A DNA stretch of 64,000 nt from Lichtheimia corymbifera B2541 (GCA_000697475.1 JNEU01001131.1:224038-288037), one strand, 5' to 3'; numbered from the stretch's first letter, positions 23,093-37,560 are shown. Notes: generated by a model from the letters alone, not told the origin. Translations and numbers: made by a program.

Positions 23093-24182
23093 ATTGTATT
23101 ATGCGTATGTGTGTGGATGTGTGTGTGAAAGAATATCTGAAAGCAAACGAGAATGAAAGCGCTTGTATTTTATACTTGGGAATGTAATGCTGCAACCACT
23201 GGTAGTGTTACACACGCATCACATTAAAATATACCTGCTTTATCAAGCTTGCTGCTTGCCAAAGAGTGATCAAATCACCTTTGGATTATACAGCATACCC
23301 ATCATTCAAGTTGATATGCCATGGACCAAGCCATATTTCGTTTGGGATGGGTTGTTTGCGCTCTGCAAGCTTACCATCGTACTGATATTATGCCCAGTCT
23401 GAGAAAATGAAAATGGGCTTACCCAACGTGTGAACTTGCAGAAGCGGCAAAAGACGCAGCACGGCTTTTCTTCCGGAAGTGCTAGTCTCTCGATCCATAA
23501 TTGGAAGCTAGCATAGCGTTGAGCATCCAGGTAATGGCATACTACTACCCATATTGCAATATAATCTCAATCCTCAGGACATGTAAAGTAAAATGGTCCC
23601 TAGGCTTATATCAATTTTCATTCATGCATACCCTATACGCGTCTATGTACAGCATTCATTCTAGGCATTAAATGACTCTTTCCACGATGCTTGATGAATT
23701 GCTTAAGCTACGTTGACCTAAGCTTGAATTTTCCTTTTACGGCATAGGTGGATCCTGTAGTGCAAAAGGAGAAGCTTTCTCACCCATGTCCGTGTGATCG
23801 AATGTTTGACCCAGTTTCTTGCACATCCTTTTGTTTTCTCGTTCTCCCACCCATCCTAGTAGCACATGGATGTACAATAATCATGCAGAGTTATCAAGGT
23901 ATTCCATTGTATACATATTGCACATTTAAGCACACAAAACCAAACCATATCCTGGGGCTGCAGCATGATGCATCTTTATCCTCCGCCAAATATCCAGCAT
24001 TCTACTGACACACACACACCACGCACACACGCACACACGCACACACAGAAAACACAAAAGCACACAACAGGAGTAGCAAGCCTAATAGGGTATATTATAC
24101 GGGGGAAAAAAGACAACAGATAAAATAAGTTTAGCTTAGATGGCATCATCGTCATCACCCATGGGTGGATGGATCGACTTGT
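23093..24182. other. Intergenic region with CA-rich microsatellite
   Basis: About 1.1 kb between the SDR start and the YPT6 stop, both on the minus strand. It contains the SDR promoter and an imperfect (CA)n/(CACG) tract at 24008-24047. No convincing gene was seen. Confidence 0.45.
24008..24047. repeat. Imperfect (CA)n tract
   Basis: Alternating CACACA and CACG units form about 40 bp of purine/pyrimidine alternation. Confidence 0.85.
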
Positions 24183-25335
<1,153 letters not shown>

Positions 25336-25925
25336 TGGGGGAGAATGGTGAAAGGAATAAAAGGAAGAAAGAAGAGCTGTAAAAGTTTTTCGTGTGCACT
25401 AGTGGGTTGTAGTAGTCTGTGCTGCAGGATCCCAAATGCAAGGCGACCAATGTACACAAGCATCAGAGTTATGTGCTACGTCGTGACTATTTGGCGTTGG
25501 GACCCATCAACATAACCAACAAAATGATGCATTGCTTCACGCATGCGTGCATGTTTATTGTTTTTCACTCTTCTCTTGCACACAACAGCTTGCTCTCTTG
25601 ATTGCTTGACACCCCCATAGTAATGAAGCATCGGGGGGTTCTGGTGTACAAACTCAATGGTAGCACAGACACAGCGGAGATGGGTTGCTGTGCTGTCCCG
25701 TTCCGAACAATGGAGGCAATCCTTGATATGATGCTTAAACACTGATTGCATGCATAAAATTGTAGATTGTACTATCCAAACCCCCAGACCTAACGAATAC
25801 GCAGCAGATCATCACAAACGTATCAAAGATGTGAAACTACACCCCACATTCTATCAAAAACCATGACATGAAATGTCATACTGATGTGCAGGTGATGATA
25901 AAAACTCGATTTAATAATAAAAGAC
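25336..25925. other. Intergenic region, YPT6 promoter
   Basis: 590 bp with the YPT6 promoter (minus strand) and the 3' flank of the first secreted-protein gene. Nothing else was recognised. Confidence 0.4.
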
Positions 25926-26561
25926 CTATGGCGCTGGTGCCTTTTCTGTGGTGCCAAATTTTAAAGGACCAAGACTTTTGCCCTCGATGCTTACCATACC
26001 ACTGTTGGATGATGGATTGAACATGATGGGTGGATCTTGGGGCCCGCCTTTCTTTTTGCCAGTGGAGGGCTGCTTGAAACGAAGAGCTTGTTTCTTGAGA
26101 AGCGAGGATGAACCACCGCCAAAGACCTTGCTACCAAGCATTCCAGTAATTCCTGATGTCTTTTTGCCTTTTTTCTTTTTCTTGGATGACGGTTTTTCGG
26201 TGGGATCAGGTTGTGGATTGATACCAGCCAATCCGTTCTGCATAATACCACCAAGGAGTGTATCAGGCTGCTGGTTCTTCTGGCCTCTCTTTTGGAGGAT
26301 AATAGGCAAAGATGGCAGAGTATTGAAAGGTTCGATATGATTATGATATACATTGCTGCTATGCTCGATCGTCGATATGCCATCATCGTCTGGATCATCT
26401 TGCTGTTTGGCAGCTTCTTCCATGGCTTCACGGATATCCGAGTTAAAAGTTTCAAACTCTGGTTTCGTCAAAACGTCTTCTTTGTCTTCGATACGATTCG
26501 GTGCAGCAATGGCCAATGACAAGCTCCAGGCAACGCCAACGAGTGGAAGGGAAATACGCAT
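25926..26561 (-). CDS. Secreted-protein cluster, gene 1 (211 aa)
   Basis: No family recognised. Single exon, ATG at 26561-26559. Residues 1-20 (MRISLPLVGVAWSLSLAIAA) form a clear signal peptide. The mature part begins acidic (Asp/Glu-rich, about residues 22-60) and has one dibasic site, LQKR, at about residues 88-91 that could be cut by a Kex2-like protease. It then turns Lys/Gly-rich, with a KKKKKGKK run at about 127-134. There is no Cys in the predicted mature chain, so disulfides are not expected. A secreted or wall-associated disordered protein is the most that can be inferred. It is the first of five similar small genes in the same orientation. Confidence 0.7.
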   Translation of the reverse strand: MRISLPLVGVAWSLSLAIAAPNRIEDKEDVLTKPEFETFNSDIREAMEEAAKQQDDPDDDGISTIEHSSNVYHNHIEPFNTLPSLPIILQKRGQKNQQPDTLLGGIMQNGLAGINPQPDPTEKPSSKKKKKGKKTSGITGMLGSKVFGGGSSSLLKKQALRFKQPSTGKKKGGPQDPPIMFNPSSNSGMVSIEGKSLGPLKFGTTEKAPAP

Positions 26562-27042
26562 GATGTATTATACTCTTGCAGATAATGAATGGAATGGGTT
26601 TGAAACAAATGCAAGGAAAAGAAAAAAAATACAACAGAATGGGTGTCCTTTTGAATGAAGGTATTCACCCCTCCTTACGCACTTTTATGAGGTAGCTACT
26701 CTAAAAGGCGACTCCTCCTTGCCAACATGATCTTTGTACTGTTCTCCTGAGTGAGCTTTCTCATACACGTGTTCATTTTGTGTGAACATAACCTACAGCT
26801 GGCATCTTTTTTTGACCCAACTCTGGTATCCTAGGTATACTAGAATCACTGCAACTGGAGGTTTAATCCTTAAGAAGGGTGTACACGTTAACACCTTTAT
26901 TGAAGTATGAGATGCAGGCCCATAAGTGTCAATGTAATTTGATGCTAGCACCCAAGTAGTGAGGTGGATATCATTACAAAGAGATGTTGGTAATATGTAT
27001 TAGGAGGGAGGTCAATTAGAGATTCATTATTATATACCGCCA
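26562..27042. other. Intergenic region in secreted cluster
   Basis: Promoter of cluster gene 1. CCCCTCC and ACTCCTCC motifs at about 26668 and 26712 flank a TTTTATGAG element. No open frame was recognised. Confidence 0.4.
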
Positions 27043-27279
27043 TCAACCATCCGACGTTGGTGGTTGTCCCTGCACCAGCCTGGCTAGCGTAAGTCCTTGC
27101 ACAGCATCCTTGGCTGTTTTGAAGAAGCTTGATTCTATGGTGACCCAATCTTTTGAAGCTTCTGGTGGAGGTGAATCTTCGTCACGTTTGTCGACAGCAA
27201 GAGGAAATCCTTGAGTAACTACCACAAAGCACAGAATGGCGATAAATAGACCAGCGAAAGCAATTGGAGGGGAACGCAT
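27043..27279 (-). CDS. Secreted-protein cluster, gene 2 (78 aa)
   Basis: Unrecognised small secreted protein. The start is the ATG at 27279 ([12 protein letters not shown]). The open frame extends seven codons further upstream but without an ATG. The signal peptide reaches about residue 23 ([11 protein letters not shown]), followed by [13 protein letters not shown] with a Lys-Arg processing site about ten residues after the expected cleavage. The 45-residue remainder is polar. A TTTTTATAC element about 60 bp upstream fits a TATA box. The ORF is short, so the call rests on the signal peptide, the Lys-Arg site and the neighbours. Confidence 0.5.
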
Positions 27280-28269
27280 AACTTGGAATCGAGCAAACAC
27301 CTTGCAACAATGAAAGAAGGAAACTGCTCAATCGAGGTTTTTATACAGCTTAGATCGAGTTCTATGCAGTAGTACACATACAAGACACAAACAAAAGCTA
27401 GCTTTGAATGATCGATTTTTTAGGGAGATTGCTGCAAAGCGGGCATCCGCTGATGTGTATGTGTGTGTGTGTGTGCGTTCACAGCTATACTCGAGAATAA
27501 GGGGCATGACAGGATCATCGAACAGGAGCCAGCTGCAGGTAGCTGCTGTTGTTTATAATCACGACATCATACCAAAGCACATAGCAAGTCGATACGTTAC
27601 ATGGGGATAAGAGATTGTGACAATGATAATACGGGATATGGTTGTAGCAGAGCAATGTATTGGACACCTATACATACGGCCTTATCGAAGGAAGGAATCA
27701 TCAGGGCACCTTTTAGGGCTCCTTCGCCCTTGTGCTTTCTCCAACGTTGCCATGTCTTCAACTACTACTCTCACAACAATTATAGCATGGATCCATCATG
27801 GCATTAATAAGCAACATGGGTTGGATATATCACGTTGATGAGGCAGCCATTGTCATAGCAACAGTATCCTAGGCAGCAAAAGATCAATATGGTATATGCA
27901 TGGATCTACCATGGCAGTATAGTGATCTTGACCCCGAGCGGAGACATGGATGCCATGCACCTTGCCATTGATTAACATGTGATACCCAATATAGTTGTCA
28001 TCCCGCTTCAGGCACCAACATCTCCTTAACTCTGGCAACATTGCTGCATACGTACATTTTGTAACCGACTCTGAAAATAATAATAAAGAACTCAGTTTAT
28101 TATCTACGGGCTGATGCGATATGGTGTTAATGCGTGGAAAAGGATAATAGCCCATTTAAAACAACACGTGAATGATGGAGGAGGAGGGATATAAAATTAC
28201 AATGACAAAAAGCATTGTCGTTGCTGCCGCTGGGAATTGTGGAATGACGATTTGAGATATTTGGTATCA
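27280..28269. other. Intergenic region in secreted cluster
   Basis: About 1 kb. It holds one 100-codon minus-strand open frame (27853-28155) that I do not trust as a gene, and a (GT)n run near 27458-27474. Nothing else was recognised. Confidence 0.4.
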
Positions 28270-28629
28270 CTAATTCTCTTTTTTCTGGCCACCACCACCA
28301 CCAGCTAAAGTATCAATATAAGTTGTAAGGCCGCTTGCCGCACCTGTAGCTTGTTTATCTAGTGTAATGCCTTCTTTATCATTTGCTGGAATAATAGCTT
28401 CGACACCTCCCTTCGCTGCAAGCGCGCCGGTAACGGCTCCATTAAGTGGACTGGTAATTGGGGTAGTCGGCCCAGTCGGCCCAGTCACTTTAAGCGCATT
28501 ACTTGTAAGACCTGTCAGTGCTCCTCCTTGCTGTTGTTGATTGTCACGTTTGATAACAAGTGGAGCAGCACGGCTGGTGATAGACACAAGGCACACAGTG
28601 GCAAGCAAAGCGAGTGAATGAAAATGCAT
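28270..28629 (-). CDS. Secreted-protein cluster, gene 3 (119 aa)
   Basis: No family recognised. Single exon, ATG at 28629. The signal peptide MHFHSLALLATVCLVSITSR is followed by AAPLVIKRDNQQQQ, with a Lys-Arg site five residues after the likely cleavage point. The mature part is rich in Gly, Thr and Pro (KVTGPTGPTTPITSPLNG), then GAVTGALAAKGGVEAI, and ends in a GGGGG run and a charged tail. There is no Cys in the mature part. A TATATATATA box is at 28686-28696, about 60 bp upstream of the start. Confidence 0.72.
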   Translation of the reverse strand: MHFHSLALLATVCLVSITSRAAPLVIKRDNQQQQGGALTGLTSNALKVTGPTGPTTPITSPLNGAVTGALAAKGGVEAIIPANDKEGITLDKQATGAASGLTTYIDTLAGGGGGQKKEN

Positions 28630-28996
28630 TGTTGGTAAAAGAACGTAGTGTTGAAAAATGTCGAGTACGAAGGAGATGGATGTCGATATATATATACGAC
28701 CGAAATGAGGACATCAAAAGATACCACTCTCCCTTATGTCGTATCTCCTATTTCTCGGTTATGAGCCTGACAAAGAAGTGATGGACGTACACCTCCTTTG
28801 ACTCATCCCTATTTTCCATGTCGAACACTTTGGCTCAGCCTTGACACTGATGTTATCGTAAAACTTGATCGAAAAAAGGGGGTTCGTCAAAATTAAAGGA
28901 GAACTGAAGACCAAGAATCCTCAGTGATGCATGGTATGATTTATTATGATGATGCTGTAGATAGTAGCTATTTATGTGCAAGTTACAGTGTAAGCA
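28630..28996. other. Intergenic region in secreted cluster
   Basis: Contains the promoter of cluster gene 3 (TATA listed separately) and the 3' flank of gene 4. No other gene was seen. Confidence 0.4.
28686..28696 (-). promoter_or_regulatory. TATA box of secreted gene 3
   Basis: Alternating TA run bordered by ACGAC. The same GTCGTATATA junction (reading in the gene's direction) is found at the TATA box of gene 5 of the cluster. Confidence 0.55.
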
Positions 28997-29386
28997 TTAA
29001 ACATCAGGATCAGAATGGGTTACGCCACCGAGTTTTCCAAGAGCTGCGCTATCGACAATGCGTCCAACTTTGGATGCTGTGGGTTCTACTATACCACCAC
29101 CACTACCACCACGGTGTCCGCTTCTTCCTCTGGATCCACGATGACGCGAGCGACCTCCTCGTCGGCGACCTTCATCTTCTTCTTCGCCATCTTCATCATC
29201 ACCTTCATAGTCACCATGCAAATTGCCATCATCATAACGCTTATTAATAGCAATTCGTGCAGATCCAATGTTGTTGTTTTGTTGAATTTGGGTTACTTGG
29301 ACGCCATCCTGTTTAATGTTGGGTGATTGGGCTTGTCCACCCGCTACAACGAGTGCAATAGCGATGGCAATGGCAGATAATCTCAT
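28997..29386 (-). CDS. Secreted-protein cluster, gene 4 (129 aa), Arg/Gly-rich
   Basis: No family recognised. The start was chosen at the ATG at 29386 because the signal peptide begins there (MRLSAIAIAIALVVAGGQAQ). The mature protein has INKRYDDG (dibasic site), then a strongly acidic stretch (EGDDEDGEEEDEG), then an Arg/Gly/Ser/His-rich stretch (RRRGGRSRHRGSRGRSGHRG). It ends GGVTHSDPDV. This block-polyampholyte design is unusual for a small secreted protein. Single exon. A TATATATA element lies at about 29446-29454, about 65 bp upstream of the start. Confidence 0.7.
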   Translation of the reverse strand: MRLSAIAIAIALVVAGGQAQSPNIKQDGVQVTQIQQNNNIGSARIAINKRYDDGNLHGDYEGDDEDGEEEDEGRRRGGRSRHRGSRGRSGHRGGSGGGIVEPTASKVGRIVDSAALGKLGGVTHSDPDV

Positions 29387-29954
29387 TTTGGGATAGAAAG
29401 TGTAATAATAAAATGTGATGAATAGCAATGGTGTGTTCAACACATGTATATATATGTCATTGAGATGAGCCTCGTTCTCGGTTGCTGCATTCCTCCTTTT
29501 CCTCCTACAAACCCTTCAAACGTACCTTCTTCTACTTCTCCTTCAATCCGATTTTTTTTATAGAGTTGATACCGGGAATGATGCAGCCAAGAGAGGATGG
29601 CATTTTTTTATCCCTACAAAACCAAGACATTCTTCCAGGGGTCACGATACTTTCAGGAGCCGCAACATACATATTCAATGATCGCGTTATCCTGTCAACA
29701 ATGCCAGCTGCATGATTTGAGTATGTATGCCCAGTAATGGCTGTACAAAAGACCCGCCCCATGATACCCAAAAAAACAGAGCAGGCTTTTCCAGTATTAT
29801 GTGTATGTCGTAAAAGCCGAAAATTTATTACTCATTGTACTCAATCATGTGGGGATGGATAATAAGGTAGACAGGGAGATTTATAGTTCACAGGGTATGT
29901 GTCAATGTCAAAAGAGCGGAAAGAACAAATCAGATAGGTATGCTATGATGGTGT
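29387..29954. other. Intergenic region in secreted cluster
   Basis: Promoter of gene 4 with TCCTCCTTTTCCTCC near 29490-29506, then the 3' flank of gene 5. No supported gene was seen. Confidence 0.4.
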
Positions 29955-30467
29955 TTACGCATTGTTTTTATCATCTTCTTCTTCAGTCGAAAGAGGTGCA
30001 GTAGTAGTAATAGTTGTCTTGCCATTGGCGGGTTGCTTAGGTGCTGCTGATGCACCTGGAACACCACCACCAGTGGTAGGTGGAAGACCATCTTCTTCAC
30101 GATCTTCTGCCAAATCTTGAACGTCCTCGAGTTGCTGAAGGGTAGCTTGAGCGTCTGCAATTTGCTGGCCAAGCTGCTTATTATCAACGTTAACACCAGT
30201 TAGTTTGTTTGGATCGATACCGAGACCACCGAGAGCACTGGTGGCATCACTACCAACAAGTGGAAGTGGAGGAAGTGCACCACCGGAAGCAGCACCATTA
30301 TTGCCTTGTTGAGCAGCATCAGCAGCACCACTGTTGCCTTGTTGAACAGCACCAGCAGCAGCATCCTGACCGGCCTGAGCAGGAGCGATGTTGCCAGTAG
30401 GAGCTGCGTGGATGGAGCTAGCGAAGCTCATGATAGCAATAGCCAAGGAAATGTTTGTGAAACGCAT
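29955..30467 (-). CDS. Secreted-protein cluster, gene 5 (170 aa)
   Basis: No family recognised. Single exon, ATG at 30467. The signal peptide is MRFTNISLAIAIMSFASSIH, followed by AAPTG. The mature chain is Ala/Gln/Gly-rich, with a repeated unit near residues 40-62 (VQQGNSGAADA, AQQGNNGAASG). It then has a likely amphipathic helix (KQLGQQIADAQATLQQLEDV), an acidic stretch, a Pro/Gly linker and an acidic C-terminus. There is no Lys-Arg site, unlike the other four, and no Cys. Confidence 0.72.
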   Translation of the reverse strand: MRFTNISLAIAIMSFASSIHAAPTGNIAPAQAGQDAAAGAVQQGNSGAADAAQQGNNGAASGGALPPLPLVGSDATSALGGLGIDPNKLTGVNVDNKQLGQQIADAQATLQQLEDVQDLAEDREEDGLPPTTGGGVPGASAAPKQPANGKTTITTTAPLSTEEEDDKNNA

Positions 30468-30544
30468 GATGGGTGTTATATGCTTGTGGCTGTTAAAGAA
30501 GAAAGAAACAAGTGTGCAAGTTACTCGCTTAGAAAAGGCTTCAC

Positions 30545-30566
30545 TTTTATATACGACATATGTCGT
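30545..30566 (-). promoter_or_regulatory. TATA box and adjoining perfect palindrome, secreted gene 5
   Basis: TATATAAAA (minus strand, 30553-30545) lies about 80 bp upstream of the start. It directly abuts the perfect 14-bp palindrome ACGACATATGTCGT (30553-30566), a possible site for a dimeric regulator. Confidence 0.5.
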
Positions 30567-30567
30567 C

Positions 30568-30959
30568 TCCTCCTCTCATATACAAGTGCACGTTCGTCCT
30601 TGTGTGTGCTTAATGTTGTCCATCACAGAGATATAAAATGATGCAAACTTATGCACGATGCTCCCTACTATGCAAGCCTTGATCTACACTTCTCAGCACC
30701 ATCACTCGTAGTACATCACAAAACAACCCCTATTGATGAGGAGATGAAAGCGCGTTGCATATCAAAACAAAGTATATTTGACTAGGAGAAAAGTTTATAA
30801 CGTAATGAAAGATAAAGAACACTATTTCATTGTGTGTGTGTGTGTGTTGAATGAGGAGAGGGTACAATGATCGGCATTTGGATGAGCGGTGGATTCTTTT
30901 TAGGCTTCCGGGATCTCGGCTGCCAGGCAACGAGGTGCCTTGATTCTTTGTCAGAAACC
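30568..30959. other. Divergent promoter region
   Basis: Lies between secreted gene 5 (-) and the tRNA deacylase (+). It includes a (GT)n tract at about 30833-30847. No gene was seen. Confidence 0.4.
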
Positions 30960-31797
30960 ATGAGAGCTGTCTTGCAGCGAGTAACTCGTGCTAGTGTTAC
31001 AGGTAGATATCATCCTTGTTTCTCTCCCCTTGCTCATTCTCCTAATCCCTGGGCGCGATAACATATAGTCGATGGCAAGGTTGTGAGCTCCATTCAAAAA
31101 GGTGTCTGCGTCTTGGTTGGAGTCGGTGTCGATGACAATGAGCGTGATATCGATACTATCGTCAACAAGATTCTCAACATTCGAGTCTTTGAAGATGAGC
31201 AAGGAACCATGTGGAAAAAGGGCGTCAAGGACCTAGGCCTGGAGGTGCTGTGTGGTAAGGTTTACAGAAAAAGGGACACCCCTCCTCCTGTCATCTAAAG
31301 GCTCTTTCTCTCTCTCCCTTTTCTAGTCTCCCAATTCACCCTTCAAGCAAAAACCGTCAAAGGTAACTCCTTTTCTCATCCTTCTTCCAACCCCGAGTAC
31401 TCGCATGCATTAAACTCTCCCATGTTCATTACTCTATTCCATAGGGAACAAGCCTGATTTCCATCGCGCCATGAAAACCAATGATGCCAATGCTTTGTAT
31501 CAGAAATTCTTGACCAAGATGGGCAACGCTTATGATCCTTCCAAGATCAAAGGTAAGCAAGACTTGTTATTTTCATCATCACCCTACTTACTCATTCATA
31601 TGCTCAATTAGATGGCGTATTTGGAGCAATGATGGTGGTAGATATTGCTAATGATGGTACGTATTATACTTTTTGATTGACATGGACATCAACGCTCATT
31701 TCCTCATCTATTATTAGGTCCTGTCACCTTACAATTGGATTCTCGCAAATACTCTTATGATTCGGAAACACCATCCCAAGCATCCACCCCAAAATAA
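30960..31797 (+). CDS. DTD1: D-aminoacyl-tRNA deacylase
   Basis: Translation quality control: hydrolyses D-amino acids (and Gly) from mischarged tRNA. ATG is at 30960 and TAA ends at 31797, with five introns. The protein is about 165 residues with a short extra tail. The DTD signatures are MRAVLQRVTRASVTVDG at the start, GVCVLVGV, SQFTLQA (active-site strand) and NDGPVTLQLDS. That last motif carries the Gly-Pro dipeptide that enforces chirality across the dimer. Length and motif order match DTD1/Dtd fully. The last residues (SYDSETPSQASTPK) are a low-complexity tail often variable in fungi. Confidence 0.95.
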
Positions 31798-31851
31798 AAT
31801 CTTAGATTCATAGTAGAATATATTGTTCCGGAAAAAAAGTGATGTGTGTGT

Positions 31852-31862
31852 GGGGGGGGGGG
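31852..31862. repeat. Poly-G run (11)
   Basis: Follows a (GT)n run, in the short gap between the stop codons of DTD1 and DED1. Confidence 0.85.
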
Positions 31863-31911
31863 AAGATAGTGCAAAGGTCAAGGTTGGATATGCTAAAGCA
31901 GTTCATGTCTA

Positions 31912-34252
<2,341 letters not shown>

Positions 34253-37200
34253 TGTGAACACGTGCACTCTGAAGAAAGAGGGGCGGGATAAAGAGGTGAT
34301 TGACAGACACTCCCAAAAAAAGTTCTGACAGCGCTGAGACTAATGCAATCGATCGAACAATCATTGTAGTCAGTGACCCCACTCGAATGGTGAACACTAT
34401 GTAGACCTTCATCCTATTCTAAATATGTTGCCAATAATGATCATGCAATCAGTCAATAGCAGAGCCATCCCGGATTTATTAATAAATGCTGGCACTTGTG
34501 TTTCTTTTTTGGTTATCATTGACAAAGAATGGCTTAGTTTGATAGAGTGAGGTCCAAGCCTTTGGCATGGCTCATTTAAATATGATAATTGAAATGGCAG
34601 ATGACTTCTGGGGTGCTGTGGAATAGGTGCAAAGCCGAAGGTGTCATGGTTTTCACGGCACGCTTGCAATCAGCAACAGAATACAGTGAGGATAGCAAAA
34701 TGGAAATGGCTTATATATAGCAGCATGCCAATAGCATTAATCAATCAATCAACATATATATCTTAGCTTCTTGTTCATAAAGCACCACAAGAATCGATAA
34801 TAGCATAGTCATGTTGACAACCACTATGGTCATCCAGCCCCAGCTTCTCATGTAAAATTTATCAACGCAGAGATTTTGGATCAATCACCACGCATAGAAG
34901 CATCACAATGAAACCACTTGCATATAGATGATTGATACATAGACCAGCTGATATCCATTATCTTGAGGAGGAAAAATAGTAAGTGCACCATCAGCTGCTT
35001 CCTCCATGGTCACGAAACACATTGTTATACCGAAATGGTTATACATATCTTTCAAGTAGATGCAAAAAATGCATCCTCACAAGGGTGATGGCAGCGACAA
35101 GGGGATGCAGCTTATACGCTTGGGAGTTGACATGGGATTGACTAAGATGGTAAGCCTCATTGATGTCCTTGCATGCGTATCGATCGACCGGCTGATAATA
35201 GATGGAGGTTCGGGAATAATCCGATTCGAGCGGTATGATGTGACCAGAATGGAAGGTTGGACGGATGGCATTGTTAAAGTTGAGGAATGTTTATGAGCGG
35301 ACGATTCTTAACCTAGTACACCAACGACGCAGCTGATAAATGACTCACATCGTGATGCATTGGAGGTGTGTTTGTTATTCATCGAACAACGTGGAAATAA
35401 TCGAACATGCAATGTTCAAGCAGTGGTATGCAATGTCACATGAGGCGACCCCTCGTTTTGACTAAGCAGCAGAGAAAAAACCGGTAAAAGGATTTATCAT
35501 TTACCAACAAAGGGGACATTTGCACCATGGTAGCATAAAGTGCCACACGCAGAGCAGCAACATGATATGATGATACAACTCGAAGGCGCCCTTTCACCCC
35601 TTAAAACGGGATATGGGGTTGATAATGGGTGTTACAAATGGCTCGGTCATGGCATAAAGATGACCCTCTTGAGCGTGAGATAGACATGGAACATTAATAA
35701 CTGGGTATTGTGATAATAAAGTTGTTAAACATTGGTAATGTGGACCACTTAAACAAGGTGTCAAGACGAGATCTCGACGCGTTGATGGAATGCAACGGCA
35801 ACACCAATGGCATCCTTTGCATGTAAGTAGAAAACTACGGATTAGGCAATTGCAGCGCGTGCACATGCCGGGTTACAATTTCCTACTAGCTGAAGGAAAA
35901 AGAAGGGCTGATATTGATGGTTCGAAACAATTCAGAAAGAAAAAAAAACATATCATTTGCACCACGTGTGACAAGCTTTATTACAACAGCCAAGTCAATG
36001 GATTTCCCCCAATGCCAGAAGGAGGAGTTGTTGATATGAGTGGTAAAGGTGCCAAAGGTTGAGTTGACAAATACGATGATTAGACCGACGACGAGGCAGC
36101 ACATTGAAAAGCAAATTCCACAATTTGACTATAACGTTGTTTGGCATTGGCATCAGCTGAGGCAATAATGCACAATAGCAATCGCCCCCTTTCCTTTTTC
36201 TTTGCATGTTTTGGTTCCCGATCTACTGGCGCCTGCTGGTATGGTTGGGTTAGTAAATGTCTGTTCACAATCACATGACAGGCAATGGTGCTAATGTAGA
36301 CAAAAAACATTTACACAAAAATGGGCAGTTGACTTTGGCACATGTCCAAAAGGGCATCTTCTGGTTTTACTTGTTCTCCCAGTTTCCATGCACCGGGTAT
36401 GTGGATTAGAAAGGACAAAAGATGAGACACCATCATCATCATCCGCAGAAACGAATACCTGGTTCAAAATATCAAGGATCATCCTCTGCTTTGAGGTGAT
36501 TTACGCCAATTTGAAGGGGGTGACACAATTGGCATCTGCTACGCTCGGATCGGATGCATTCACTACAATAATCGCAGATCCTTTTTTCATTGAAAACAAC
36601 AAACCATTCAATGCTTTCCAATGACTTGGGACCGCGATTTGATTTTGGGGGGTGGGTTGTGTTGATGGGGGAGGAGAAGAGAAAAATTCGAACGCGAATG
36701 AAAGTTTCAAAAGAAGCTGCATCAGAAAAAAAAAGCACAGACACACGACGACATCATCCTTGCCAATAACAACCTCACCCATCTACCAAGCCCCTCCTTT
36801 ACTACACAAGTCTTGACAATACCGTGTGGCTGAAGAACAACAATGAGCCATCTTCAATAGGATTGAAAGCGTGGCTGTGGTGGAAAGGTAGAACAAGGAC
36901 ATCAACAAGGATGTAAGCGTGATGGTTGATATTGCGCCGCAATTAGGCTCGGTCCCAACGTTGGTATCACATGGAAACATAAAGACACAATCAGCGTGTA
37001 ACGCAATGAATGGCGACACAACAATGGGCCATATTATTGCTGGCATATTTGCTGAGCGTATAAATGGGGACAGCGTAAATGGTGGGGGAGGAAAGAGAAG
37101 CACAATACGCGGCACTCATAATCCTGGTACAAAAGAGGAGGTCAATCCATTCCAATGGGTCATACTACGCCCTACTCCCGTTTTCTTTTACACATAATTT

Positions 37201-37560
37201 CACGCGAAATGATGTTTCAATTGGCAGGGCGTATGAGATGGGCTGATGTCTCACTGAGATTATTTACCAATGAGGTCCTGGTCCGTGCTAAGGCTGTCAA
37301 AGACCCGCATTCTCGAACGCCTACTGGGGGGTAGGTTGTTCTAGTGAATGGACAGGTTTGAGATATCATGTGTGACACAGCGAGCATGACATACTCCACG
37401 TGTGTGTATATTAAGGTGATTTGTCGATCTCGACCACTTGAGAAATCAATTGCCTTTTGATGGTGGTTCTGTTACACCGCCCAGCCCTTTGCTCGCCTTT
37501 TCGGTGACTTTTTTGTATACCCGCTTTGGGCTCCCTTTCCAACACACTCTCTCCCACTCG
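34253..37560. other. Long stretch without a convincing gene
   Basis: About 3.3 kb, the longest such gap here, starting with the DED1 promoter. It contains scattered frames of 60-110 codons on both strands that do not look like known proteins or join by splicing. A TATATATAG box at about 34712 is followed by a 13-codon reading frame, and there are several A-rich runs. Possible contents are a non-coding RNA, decayed genes or long regulatory sequence for the zinc-knuckle gene. I cannot support one of these over the others. Confidence 0.4.

Noticed and set aside
24008..24047. CA/CACG tract considered as a CRISPR-like or telomere-like array
   Set aside because: Units are 2-4 bp without spacers. 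It is an ordinary microsatellite.
27853..28155. 100-codon minus-strand frame between secreted genes 2 and 3
   Set aside because: No signal peptide, domain or promoter match to its neighbours. A TTATTTTCAG inside it looks more like chance.
36783..37115. 110-codon minus-strand frame in the gene-free region
   Set aside because: Unusual composition, no partner exon and an equally long frame on the opposite strand. It is probably chance.
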